A DNA stretch of 47,063 bases from Moraxellaceae bacterium REDSEA-S32_B1 (GTDB taxonomy: Bacteria; Pseudomonadota; Gammaproteobacteria; Pseudomonadales; Moraxellaceae): positions 1-47,063 of the forward strand of contig LUOR01000024.1 in assembly GCA_001626925.1 (NCBI GenBank), written 5' to 3'. The notes beneath the pieces are model-generated. The model was not told the origin of the DNA. It did no database searches and saw only the letters and a program-made list of their open reading frames with translations. The position numbers were made by a program, and so were the translations under genes. Positions 27,102-36,300 of the stretch are shown here, piece after piece. How positions within the stretch are numbered: position 1 is the stretch's first letter; each line of letters starts with the position of its first letter.

Positions 27102-27962
27102 ATGTTTGAACAATTCAAAGAAATTCCCCATCAACACCTTGATGATTTAGGTGAAATCCAACTCAGTGTGAAACGCCTTGATCTAGTGCACCCGACCGTT
27201 TCAGGCAATAAATTCTTCAAGCTCAAATACAACTTACTTGAAGCACGCAAGCTTGGTTATACACAATTACTGAGTTTTGGCGGCGCATACTCCAATCATA
27301 TTTACGCACTTGCTCAGGCAGCGCACGCTTTTGGGTTTGAAAGCATTGGCATCATTCGAGGCGAAGAGTTACAACATCAAGCGTTGAATCCAATATTAGA
27401 ACAAACATCTCAACTTGGCATGCAATTTCAATTTGTCAATCGTCAAGAGTATAGACGGAAAAATAAACCTGAATTTTTAGCCGAATTGCAACAACGCTAT
27501 CCAAATACCTACATCATTCCCGAAGGTGGAACCAATGATTTAGCGATCAAAGGTACGGCGGAGATTTTAACGGATTTTGATCGAGCAAACTTTGACGTGA
27601 TCTGTTGTGCAGTCGGCACAGGTGGCACCATTGCAGGGCTAATTAATGCATCGACACCACAGCAAAAAATCATTGGATTTTCTGCTTTAAAAGGTGATTT
27701 TTTAAATGATGAAGTATGCAAATGGACAACTCAAAATAATTGGCAAATTTATCCTGACGAAACATTCGGTGGTTATGCCAAATATAACGCGCGATTGTTG
27801 AACTTTGTTGAAGATGTCAGTGAAAAATATCAGCTTCCACTCGAGCCGATTTATACAGGAAAAGCTTTTTATCAATTGTGGCAGTTGATACAGCAAAACC
27901 ATTTCACTGCATCAACTCGGATTTTGTTTATACATACTGGTGGTTTGCACCATCAGGCTTAA
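27102..27962 (+). CDS. PLP-dependent D-cysteine desulfhydrase / ACC deaminase family enzyme
   Basis: A 286-residue fold-type II PLP enzyme from the ATG at 27102. The longer frame (to 27012) runs into the divergent pdxA start and is unlikely. The PLP lysine is in SGNKFFKLKYN (about residue 37). LSFGGAYSNHIYALA is the conserved SNH segment, and AVGTGGTIAGL the phosphate-binding glycine loop. Family members deaminate 1-aminocyclopropane-1-carboxylate or release sulfide from D-cysteine. The residues that separate the two activities cannot be decided here. At 286 residues it is shorter than typical AcdS (about 338), so the desulfhydrase-like branch is more likely. It sits alone, transcribed away from pdxA. 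Confidence 0.8.
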   Translation: MFEQFKEIPHQHLDDLGEIQLSVKRLDLVHPTVSGNKFFKLKYNLLEARKLGYTQLLSFGGAYSNHIYALAQAAHAFGFESIGIIRGEELQHQALNPILEQTSQLGMQFQFVNRQEYRRKNKPEFLAELQQRYPNTYIIPEGGTNDLAIKGTAEILTDFDRANFDVICCAVGTGGTIAGLINASTPQQKIIGFSALKGDFLNDEVCKWTTQNNWQIYPDETFGGYAKYNARLLNFVEDVSEKYQLPLEPIYTGKAFYQLWQLIQQNHFTASTRILFIHTGGLHHQA

Positions 27963-28094
27963 CTTGAACACAAACTTTGATGATCGCCTTTAAGCGAGGT
28001 TTTCTCGTTGAAAATTATGCTTAACTCAACAAGATTAAATCAAAGAAATCATACATTTTTGTCATTCTTTTAGCTCTGGAATAAAATACAAAGA

Positions 28095-28103
28095 TGCTAT
28101 GAT
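28095..28103 (+). promoter_or_regulatory. candidate extended -10 promoter
   Basis: TGC followed by TATGAT, about 80 bases upstream of the ATG at 28183. It would give a leader of roughly 70 nt. Pattern-based only. Confidence 0.4.
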
Positions 28104-28182
28104 AGGGTCTAAACCAGCGAGTTGCCTATACTTAACACAATTGGCGACTGATAAAATATTTAGATTGATTGAGGAGATACAT

Positions 28183-28530
28183 ATGACACAAGCTATGCAA
28201 GATCCAGTTGGCTTCGCAGGACAAATCTCTGTTGAACAAATCCCTCAAGTGGTTGAGAAAGGATTTCGTTCAGTGATTAATAATCGCCCAGACATGGAAG
28301 GTGGTGCAGAACAACCAACCAGCGCACAGATCGAAGAAGCAGCTCGTGGAGTCGGTTTGGATTATGTCTATCAGCCTGTGGTGTCAGGGCAAATTGATGA
28401 GATGGATGTACGTACTTTTGCCAATCACTATAATGAACTACCAAAACCAATCTTGATGTTCTGTCGTACTGGAAACCGCTCGAATAATCTGTATCAACTG
28501 GCAAAACAAATGGATTTGCTTGACGATTAA
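28183..28530 (+). CDS. DUF442 / TIGR01244-type rhodanese-like phosphatase-fold protein
   Basis: A 115-residue protein from the ATG at 28183, chosen because GAGGAG precedes it at the right distance; the frame extends 28 codons upstream without such a site. GFRSVINNRPDMEGG is the typical DUF442 N-terminal part and MFCRTGNRSNNLY the active-site loop with a Cys-x4-Arg, as in rhodaneses and dual-specificity phosphatases. The related Blh/BigR-regulated proteins are linked to sulfide or persulfide metabolism. In this window it stands alone, without a persulfide dioxygenase domain or BigR-like regulator. Confidence 0.85.
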   Translation: MTQAMQDPVGFAGQISVEQIPQVVEKGFRSVINNRPDMEGGAEQPTSAQIEEAARGVGLDYVYQPVVSGQIDEMDVRTFANHYNELPKPILMFCRTGNRSNNLYQLAKQMDLLDD

Positions 28531-28640
28531 GCGTGTTCGATTTTCCTTTAATAATAATCCATTACAAGATATACACGACTTTTAGCTATTCTTTTATGCA
28601 TAAATTTTGAATCATGGTTCTTTTCATTTGGATCAGAATC

Positions 28641-28742
28641 ATGAGAACTTTATTAATTTTATGTTGTCTTTTGAGTATTACCGCCTGCTCGTCAATGCAA
28701 GTTCGCCCGACTGCGTCGGTCAGTGTTGGTGCGGGGCTTTGA
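28641..28742 (+). CDS. 33-residue predicted lipoprotein
   Basis: A tiny frame with MRTLLILCCLLSITAC, a hydrophobic signal ending in ITAC, a lipobox (lipid Cys at 16), then 17 residues (SSMQVRPTASVSVGAGL). Shortly after the stop (28742) comes a strong terminator (28758-28787), so the transcript unit looks complete. GATCAGAATC precedes the ATG, with only weak ribosome binding site character. I do not recognise a family. It was found by reading the gap between the DUF442 gene and the Ig-like gene. Confidence 0.55.
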   Translation: MRTLLILCCLLSITACSSMQVRPTASVSVGAGL

Positions 28743-28757
28743 TTTTTATTTTTGCAA

Positions 28758-28787
28758 CAAAAAAACAGCACCGAGGTGCTGTTTTTT
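28758..28787. terminator. bidirectional terminator
   Basis: AACAGCACC and GGTGCTGTT pair with a short GA loop, with A-run left and T-run right. It serves the 33-residue lipoprotein on the plus strand and the giant Ig-like gene on the minus strand. Confidence 0.92.
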
Positions 28788-28800
28788 AAACTCATTTTCT

Positions 28801-31800
28801 TTAGTTTGTACAGGTTGTATACGGACTCACTTGGTTCGGCGCATAGCTACCGTCGCTAGCATAATCACTGCTTACTGCACTTAGTGTGAAACTTGTATAA
28901 CCACGTATTGGGGTTTGTGCAAGGCTTGCCTTCGCTCCAATTTCCACAGTTACCCAATGCGCATTGGCTTTAGGATATTCAACTTTAAAGTCAAAACGAC
29001 CCAATTCATCCGTACGATATGATGCTGTATATGGATTTGAATCACTATCGCCAATGAAGCGGACCACACGTAATGCCTGACCATTGGCTGTCCAAGTCGT
29101 TGTTGCACTGTCAATTGTACAAGTCGTTGCAAAATTCTGGACTGGGTTCAAGCTAGGTGTGATACCCGAAAGAGGGAAAAAGTCCGCATTTGGTCCAACC
29201 CAATCTTTCAAATCTTCAAATGGGAATTCACCCTTAAGCTCCACAGGGTTTTGTGTTCTATCCCATGGATCTTTGGCAATTGCATAGATCCAACTACCAA
29301 CGACATATCGCGTTGGTCGAATATCCATCACAATATCTTGATTGGCAATCGGCTTGCCATCTACATCAACTACTTGAACAGAACCTTCTTTGGTGTAATA
29401 CACGCCATTATCAGTCGATCCTGTGGTTGTCGGATTCAAGCTGACCGCAATCGAGCCAATGGCATTCGGCACCTCAGAAGGTACGACATCCATCACAAAA
29501 GATTGACGACGTTCGGTATTTTGATCATCCTTAACAACTGCTTGGACAGTCAAATCTTGATTCACAAAATCATAGCCTGCTGTTTGCAATGCCTCATCAA
29601 GCACAACCGTAAATTTCACCCAGCCATTTTCATCACTTTCAAGTGTTGATGCCCCACGAATATATGCGCCATTGTCACGATATTGCGGAATAGTTAAGGT
29701 TACCGCTTTTCCAGCTTGGCTAGAGCCATCCATATCTGTGACTAAAACAGAAACCTCTACAGCATCGCCACGAACATTTAATTTATCTTTCGATGCCTTA
29801 ATTTTAAGATCAAGCTGTGGTGCAAGCGCTGTAGGTGTATGTACTTGAATTTGCGAAGTCTGTGTTGTTGTCGCTCCATTTGCTGTGGTTTGCTTCGCTG
29901 TAACGGTAATTGGAGCGATCGGTGCAGTCAGCGTCCCTGTCAATTTTTTCATGGACACTTCAAATACAGCTTCACCAAATTCATTGGTAGTCAATTCAGA
30001 AGCACCATTAATACTGGTTGAACTCCGTGGATCGTTAATAGCCAAATTAACTGTTTGATTCGCGACGCCACCTTCATTCGCATCGAGCAACTTCACAGTC
30101 ACAAGTGCGGTATCACCGTCTGAGCTCAATGATACACGGTTGCTATCTATACTGAGATGATATGGATTCACTGCATCTTCAACAGTAAACACCAATGTCG
30201 TTGGCACAGTTGTTCCGTTTGGATTCACAATAGAGCCAGAAACCGTAATTTGACTAAGTTGTGCCGTAGTAATGCCTTTTGGAATGACCAAATCTACTGC
30301 AACATTTTGGCTATCCGAAACCATCACAGTGTCATTACTTAAGGTAATACCCAAAGCCTTAGAAGTATCATCTAAGGCTAGACGCATTGGTGTGCCACCT
30401 TTGTTGATGCCCAGCTCATCCTTAACTGCAGCAAAAACTTGAACAGTTTCACCTGCTCGAACAACCTTAGTATCTGCTGTTAAGCGTGGATTCAAAGCAT
30501 TGGCTGGTACAGTGACAGTAATATTACCAGTTTGTTGCAGACGGTCACCATTATTTAGGTTTGTGCCCACCACAGCAAAGGTAATGCCATTTTTAATCAA
30601 ACTTTGATCATACTCACCTTCAGACACTGTCACGGTGAATTCAGCCTCACCTTTACTATTCGTTGTGACAGGTTCATCACTGAGCGATGCACGACTAGAA
30701 GTTAAAGATGACAGTGCAATTTCTAAAGGTGTGTTTGCAATGACATTACCACTGGCATCTTTCGCAACGACTTTGACACGGGTTTCCCCCCCGAGTGTAG
30801 AGATCGTTGTTTGTGAATAGCTAATATCTAAACCTGCAAGATCAGCATAAACCACGCTTTGTTTTGCAAGCTCAATCTTACGAACAGCAGTATACTGTGA
30901 ACCGTCAGGACGATTGGCTACGACTGAAACAGTCAAATCATTTGCATCAAGATTTTCAAGCTCAGAAGCAGTTTTCGGATCGACCTGAATCTGGAAAGTC
31001 ACTTGACCATTTGCGTTGGTAACGATCGTGCTCGGCGTAATTAAGCTCACACCATTGCTAAGAGAAGCTTCATTTAAACCAATTGAAACCGCCTGACCAG
31101 CCAAGTCGTTACCATCTGTATCTTTCGCATCTACAGTAATTGTGATCGTTTTAGTGTCATTTGTAGCAATGATTTCAGCATAACTTGATGAACTCAAACT
31201 CAAATAATCTAATACTTGGCTAACAATTGGCGCAGCAAAGTTAACATCTACACCTTGTGAAACAGTACTTTTATTCGCTGTAGCAATCACTCGTATGGAG
31301 TCACCAACCAAAGTCGGCTGTTCAGTATTTTTAGCATCATACTTATAGCTGAAAGTAAAAGTTGCATAGCCATCTGCATCTGTAAATTGTTCTGAAGGAT
31401 TTGCTAAAGTAAAGTTGTATTTAACAAAATCAGCCGCATTCACTGCGATTTTTTCATTAGCAAGTACACCACCAGTTGCATCAAGCGCTTTGACCTTAAC
31501 TAGAACTGTTTGGTCTTGAGTATAATCAAAACTTTGATTGATTGGATCAATGTTCAACTGTGCAACTTTCGATACCGCCTCTTCAGAATACGCATTTAAC
31601 TGTACACGACGCAAAGCGGTGTAAGTTGAACCATCAGCACGTGTTGCAGTGATATTCAACTGCACATAACCTTGCTCTAATAAGTTTTGAACTTCTAAAT
31701 CATTACGAGGCGTACCCGTTAATCTGAAGGTAATATTACCATTGGTATCCGTTGTTTGAGTGATAGTTTCTTGATTTACCCCATCAAGGTAGAAGCCATT

Positions 31801-34800
31801 TTCACCTGCCACATCATCAATACTGATACTTACACCTTGACCTTCAAGTGCTTGACCGCCAATATTGAAAGCTGTCAGGGTTAAATTAATACCCGTTTCG
31901 ACATCTTTCTGAACTGTCACTGAGCCAGTCGTGGTATCAAGGCGAATATAATCCAAACTTTCTGAAGCTTGAGAAGCTTTAAAATTCAAATTCAAGGTTT
32001 GCGACGTGCCATTTGCTTCTGCAGTAATTTCAACACCGTCTAAAATATCACGCTGTATCGCTTCGCCAGAATACTTGTATTCATATACAAATGTTGCATA
32101 ACCAGACGCATCAGTCATTTGCGAAGAAGCACCAGTTAGGCTGAAATTTAAATCCGCCAACTTATCTTGTACATTGGTCGTGATATCAACTTTTTCATTT
32201 GCCAGTGCGCCACCATTTTCATCCAGTGCTTTCACTTTCACTGTAATGCTATGATCTTGCGTATAGTCAAATGCTGTTAAAATCGGATCAATTAACAAGC
32301 TATCCACTTTAGATACAGTTGGTGCTTCAAATTTTTGCACTTCGAGCTTACGCACAGACTGACGTACCGAACCATCAGCAAGTGTTGATTTTACAGTGAC
32401 CACCACACCATCAGTGACTAATGCTTCAAGCTCTTCTGCATTCTTCGGATTAATATTCAAACCAAAAGTTGCCGTGCCAGCCTCATTTTCTTCAGCAGTA
32501 TCACTATCATCCGCAAGTGTGATCAATGATGATGGGGTCGTGAGATTGACACCATTGACTGTTGCCACTTCGATCTCTACTTTCTGACCTACCAACAGCT
32601 CACCATTGGTATCTGTCGCAGTGACTTTCACTGCAACTGGCGTATCAGTATTAGTATCTACAGTTGCCGAACCGATCATATCCAGCACGAGATAATCCAA
32701 GGTATTGCTTGTCGCAGAAGCAAAGTTAATTGTTGCAACCTGCTCCTTACCATTCGTTGCAGTAATCGTTAATGGCACACCTGCCAGTGCAATATCTTTT
32801 TGCACTGTAGAAGCAGCATCATATTTATATGAAAACTCAAAAGATGCATAACCTTCTGCATCGGTATAACTGTCTGCTGCGCCGTTTAAACTGAGATTCA
32901 GCTTGGTTAAATCTTCACTCGATAAAGTTGAGGCAATGCTCAATTGCTCATTGGCAAGTACACCACCATCTTCACCCAAAGCCTTGACTTTTACAGTGAT
33001 GGTTTGATCTTTGGTATAGTCAAATACAGAGATTGGATCAACAATCAAATAGTCAACAAGACTTTGTTGCTGTTCGGTTTTTTCAACCAATTCAATGGTA
33101 CGCAGTGCTGTATATTCGCTGCCGTCTGGACGAATCGCCTTGACAGATACCGTCAACCCATTAGCGATCAGGTTGTCTAATTCTTTTTGGTTTTCAGGTG
33201 AAGCTGTGAGTTTAAACTCAACATTACCACCTGCATCAGTGGTTAACGTCGTTGCGGAATCGTATGAAATGCCATTTTGGATCGCCGTATCATCAATACC
33301 AATAGAAATCTTCTGATTGGCTAAGACTTTACCATCAGTTCCTTTAGCGAGTACTTTCACTGAGATTGTGCTGTCATCACCTGATTTAATCTGTGCCTGA
33401 CCAGCCGTATTGACAGTAAAGTAATCAAGATCAACCACATTCACTGCCGTTGGTGCTTTGAAGTTGAGTTTTAAGCTACGCTCATTGCCATTTGCTGATT
33501 TTGCTACCAAGGTCACACCACGCTTAGCGAGTGTTTCTTGTGTCGTCGTATTCGCATACTTATAGCTATAAGTAAACGTGACATAGCCCTGTGCATCAGT
33601 AGTTTGGGTCGCACTATTGACAAGACTGAGATTTAAATCAGCCAGTTGCTGATTGGTTAAAGTCGGCTTAATTGTGACTGCCTCATTGGCAAGCGGACTA
33701 CCATTTGCATCTAATGCTTTGAAGCGTACAGAAATTGTTTGATCAGTTGTGTAATCAAAAGCAGTTAATAATGGATCAGCAAGTAAATAATCAACTTTAC
33801 TTTCTTCTGTACCTGTAGACGTGCCAGTAGAAGTTAACTCAATTTTACGTGTTGCAGAATACTTACTACCATCAGCTCGATTTGAAACAACCGCTACGGT
33901 GACACCATTTTCTAATAATGCATTTAACTCAGACTCATTTCTCGCTTTAACAGAGAGCTTGAACGTGACTTCACCTTGCGCATTTGAGGCGATATTGGTG
34001 GCAGAGGCATAAGAAATCCCATTTGCAATCGCAGTATCATCAATACCAATAGCGATATCTTGACCTTGTAGCACCTTGCCATCTACACCCATGGCTTTCA
34101 CTTTCACCAAAATTTCTTTTTCAGTGTTCAAGGCAATCACTGCTGTACCTTCGGTATCGACAGCGAAATAATCCAACACGACTTTTGATGTGTCGACTGG
34201 AGTTTGGAAATTTGCCTTAATCGATTGTGTTTTCGCACTAGATAACGCCGTGGTGGTAAATGTCACGCCGTTTTTAGCCAACTCCTGCTGAGCACTCGAC
34301 TTATTATATTTATACTGATATTTGAATGTTGCATAACCATTCACATCGGTTAACTTTTCAGATTGTCCTTCCAAGCTTAAGTTCAATGTCGTCAATTGTG
34401 ATGCAGATAATGCTGTACGGATAGATACCTTTTCCCCAACAAGCGCACTGCCTTGATCACCAACAGCTTTAACTTTCAACTCAATCTCTTGGTCTTGGGT
34501 TGGATCAAAGCTCTCATTGATTGGGTCAATCATTAGATACTGTACAGCTTCACTGGATACCTCTTCATCAGCAACTGTAATTTTAATGGTTTCTTCTTCA
34601 CCATTATCAGTAGTAAATGTTGCTTCAATACCAGCATCAACAAGTGCCTCGACAGCAGCAGGCGTTTTCGCATTGGTTTTTAATGTATAAGTTAAAACAC
34701 CATTTGTCGCTTTCGCAAAGTCTTGCGTCGCACTACCAGCAAAAGTTACACCGTTTGCTGTTGCAGCATCATTCAACGCAAGAGTCAGCTTACCTTGACT

Positions 34801-36111
34801 CGCACCGACACCTTTAAAGTTGACACCTTTCACAGAGATTGTAACTGAGTCAGCATTTGCATTGACTTTGTATGATGATGCAATCTCAAGACGCTGTACA
34901 AGCTCTTGATCATCTACAGTATCATCACTGGTCACGACTTGTACTGTGGCATTACCACTAATCTGCTCATTACCATCAACATAATTTGCAGTCAACAAAA
35001 TCCCTCGTTGAGATAATGCGATTGGATAATCAGAATCACTCTTTAAAGTAAATTCTGCATAACCTTGCGCATTGGTTTGCTTCTCTGCACTATCTAATTT
35101 AACGCCATAACCCGCACTATTCGTTCTTAATTGGACTTTTTTGTTGGCTACAAAGTCGCCATTACTATTTTTTGCATAAACTTTGATTGTTTGCTGACCA
35201 CCTTTGGCAACAATCGCATCGTCAGGTTTAATAATTTCCAAAGTATTTACAACTGTAGAAATATCTTTAAACGTGATTGCAGCTGCTTCCGTTTTCTCAG
35301 CATTATTTTCATCAATCAATTTAAAGCTGAGTTGTTGTGAGCTATTTACAAAATCAGCAATTTCTGTTGTCGTTAAGTTGGCATTAGCCGTTATAGCAAA
35401 AACTGCTTTGCCTTCAGCATCTGTAGAAATTGCAGAACCAGAAGAAATGACAAATTTGCCATTCATCTCTTGAGGCAGTGTCAGTTCTACAGTTTGCCCT
35501 GATTTTGCCCCACCCTTACTGTCGGTCACTTGTACAGTGAGATTAGCTGTACCTTTTGGTAAGTTTAAAACAGAGCCTTGCGGCACACTTAAATTGTAAT
35601 CACTAACAATCACACTGGCTTTTTTAATATTTAATGTGTAGACCTGTTGAATCGTTGTACCATCAACAGTCGCTGTGAGGTTAACTTTACCTGAGTCTGC
35701 TTGAATCGTAGGAATATCCAATTCAAAAATGGCAATACCATCAGCACCAGAGGCAACTTTCGAGGCTGCGCTGGTGACACCCAAACCATCGGTATCCGAG
35801 ATATTTAATACGACATTTTGTTCTGCAATACCACCTTTGTCAGCATTCAACACTTTGACTGCAAACTGAACTTTGGTTGCGTCTTGCGCCTGTTGAATAC
35901 TATTGCCTTCCGTGTCTTGCAAAGTCACTGTGAGCGATTCTGCAACTTTGGATGTGTCGGTTTCAGACTCATTACCACTGTTATCTGTGTTGTTATTCGA
36001 GCCCTCATTATTGTAATAACCTTCACTTCCACCGCCACCACAAGCAACTAGAGATAGTGAAGTTAATAACAACGTAGAGTTCACCCCAAACTTCTTCATT
36101 TTTTGTTCCAT
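28801..36111 (-). CDS. giant Ig-like-repeat surface lipoprotein
   Basis: About 2436 residues from the ATG at 36111; in-frame ATGs at 36123 and 36099 are alternatives. Signal peptide ends in the lipobox LSLVAC (Cys about 24), followed by a Gly run and an Asn/Ser/Asp-rich spacer to about residue 55, a usual export and tether region. The rest is a chain of about 19 Ig-like (Big_1/invasin-type) modules: four divergent ones, then five A-B pairs (about residues 520-1755), then about five more and a unique C-terminal part with two cysteines (ATTCTID and TTCTN). Each module carries the VxVKxxDxxGxxLxGxxV and TDxxGxxxFxxxx patterns. There is no outer-membrane barrel, LPXTG signal or type I secretion tail, so it is probably lipid-anchored and surface-exposed, with an adhesin-like role inferred from architecture. 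The high repetition makes assembly errors possible. Confidence 0.85.
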   Translation of the reverse strand: MEQKMKKFGVNSTLLLTSLSLVACGGGGSEGYYNNEGSNNNTDNSGNESETDTSKVAESLTVTLQDTEGNSIQQAQDATKVQFAVKVLNADKGGIAEQNVVLNISDTDGLGVTSAASKVASGADGIAIFELDIPTIQADSGKVNLTATVDGTTIQQVYTLNIKKASVIVSDYNLSVPQGSVLNLPKGTANLTVQVTDSKGGAKSGQTVELTLPQEMNGKFVISSGSAISTDAEGKAVFAITANANLTTTEIADFVNSSQQLSFKLIDENNAEKTEAAAITFKDISTVVNTLEIIKPDDAIVAKGGQQTIKVYAKNSNGDFVANKKVQLRTNSAGYGVKLDSAEKQTNAQGYAEFTLKSDSDYPIALSQRGILLTANYVDGNEQISGNATVQVVTSDDTVDDQELVQRLEIASSYKVNANADSVTISVKGVNFKGVGASQGKLTLALNDAATANGVTFAGSATQDFAKATNGVLTYTLKTNAKTPAAVEALVDAGIEATFTTDNGEEETIKITVADEEVSSEAVQYLMIDPINESFDPTQDQEIELKVKAVGDQGSALVGEKVSIRTALSASQLTTLNLSLEGQSEKLTDVNGYATFKYQYKYNKSSAQQELAKNGVTFTTTALSSAKTQSIKANFQTPVDTSKVVLDYFAVDTEGTAVIALNTEKEILVKVKAMGVDGKVLQGQDIAIGIDDTAIANGISYASATNIASNAQGEVTFKLSVKARNESELNALLENGVTVAVVSNRADGSKYSATRKIELTSTGTSTGTEESKVDYLLADPLLTAFDYTTDQTISVRFKALDANGSPLANEAVTIKPTLTNQQLADLNLSLVNSATQTTDAQGYVTFTYSYKYANTTTQETLAKRGVTLVAKSANGNERSLKLNFKAPTAVNVVDLDYFTVNTAGQAQIKSGDDSTISVKVLAKGTDGKVLANQKISIGIDDTAIQNGISYDSATTLTTDAGGNVEFKLTASPENQKELDNLIANGLTVSVKAIRPDGSEYTALRTIELVEKTEQQQSLVDYLIVDPISVFDYTKDQTITVKVKALGEDGGVLANEQLSIASTLSSEDLTKLNLSLNGAADSYTDAEGYASFEFSYKYDAASTVQKDIALAGVPLTITATNGKEQVATINFASATSNTLDYLVLDMIGSATVDTNTDTPVAVKVTATDTNGELLVGQKVEIEVATVNGVNLTTPSSLITLADDSDTAEENEAGTATFGLNINPKNAEELEALVTDGVVVTVKSTLADGSVRQSVRKLEVQKFEAPTVSKVDSLLIDPILTAFDYTQDHSITVKVKALDENGGALANEKVDITTNVQDKLADLNFSLTGASSQMTDASGYATFVYEYKYSGEAIQRDILDGVEITAEANGTSQTLNLNFKASQASESLDYIRLDTTTGSVTVQKDVETGINLTLTAFNIGGQALEGQGVSISIDDVAGENGFYLDGVNQETITQTTDTNGNITFRLTGTPRNDLEVQNLLEQGYVQLNITATRADGSTYTALRRVQLNAYSEEAVSKVAQLNIDPINQSFDYTQDQTVLVKVKALDATGGVLANEKIAVNAADFVKYNFTLANPSEQFTDADGYATFTFSYKYDAKNTEQPTLVGDSIRVIATANKSTVSQGVDVNFAAPIVSQVLDYLSLSSSSYAEIIATNDTKTITITVDAKDTDGNDLAGQAVSIGLNEASLSNGVSLITPSTIVTNANGQVTFQIQVDPKTASELENLDANDLTVSVVANRPDGSQYTAVRKIELAKQSVVYADLAGLDISYSQTTISTLGGETRVKVVAKDASGNVIANTPLEIALSSLTSSRASLSDEPVTTNSKGEAEFTVTVSEGEYDQSLIKNGITFAVVGTNLNNGDRLQQTGNITVTVPANALNPRLTADTKVVRAGETVQVFAAVKDELGINKGGTPMRLALDDTSKALGITLSNDTVMVSDSQNVAVDLVIPKGITTAQLSQITVSGSIVNPNGTTVPTTLVFTVEDAVNPYHLSIDSNRVSLSSDGDTALVTVKLLDANEGGVANQTVNLAINDPRSSTSINGASELTTNEFGEAVFEVSMKKLTGTLTAPIAPITVTAKQTTANGATTTQTSQIQVHTPTALAPQLDLKIKASKDKLNVRGDAVEVSVLVTDMDGSSQAGKAVTLTIPQYRDNGAYIRGASTLESDENGWVKFTVVLDEALQTAGYDFVNQDLTVQAVVKDDQNTERRQSFVMDVVPSEVPNAIGSIAVSLNPTTTGSTDNGVYYTKEGSVQVVDVDGKPIANQDIVMDIRPTRYVVGSWIYAIAKDPWDRTQNPVELKGEFPFEDLKDWVGPNADFFPLSGITPSLNPVQNFATTCTIDSATTTWTANGQALRVVRFIGDSDSNPYTASYRTDELGRFDFKVEYPKANAHWVTVEIGAKASLAQTPIRGYTSFTLSAVSSDYASDGSYAPNQVSPYTTCTN
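30850..34550 (-). repeat. five tandem A-B Ig-like module pairs
   Basis: Period about 740 bp. A modules start near 34545, 33796, 33058, 32308 and 31570 and open with V-x-x-L-x-x-DP followed by FDYTxDQ. B modules start near 34181, 33436, 32703, 31960 and 31215, open with LDYxxxxT and end with RxDGSxYTAxRxIEL. Copies are diverged at protein level but keep alternation. A more diverged B-like module precedes A1. Confidence 0.85.
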
Positions 36112-36148
36112 GATATTATCCATCAATCTAGAAAGCACATACAAACTT

Positions 36149-36163
36149 ATTGTAGAGTACAAT
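36149..36163. promoter_or_regulatory. inverted repeat upstream of the Ig-like gene
   Basis: ATTGTA and TACAAT flank GAG, about 40 bases ahead of the likely start. A second palindrome, TTTTTAC-GTAAAAA, is at 36174-36187. Possible operators for the divergent promoters; no regulator is identified. Confidence 0.3.
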
Positions 36164-36300
36164 CTATCACACGTTTTTACGTAAAAAAACAAAAAATATT
36201 GTAAATAATCACATTTGAGTGCGGTTGTTACATTTCTAATAAACGACCTCGCAATATCTCTGATAAAACTCTAGGTGATACTCTTCAGTGATTAACTTTT

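Noticed and set aside
30850..34550. Possible CRISPR or DNA tandem array
   Set aside because: The periodicity is about 740 bp, diverged at DNA level and conserved as protein modules within one open frame.
28950..36051. Many short plus-strand ORFs opposite the Ig-like gene
   Set aside because: They are antisense frames of a long repetitive gene, lack ribosome binding sites and show no domain features.
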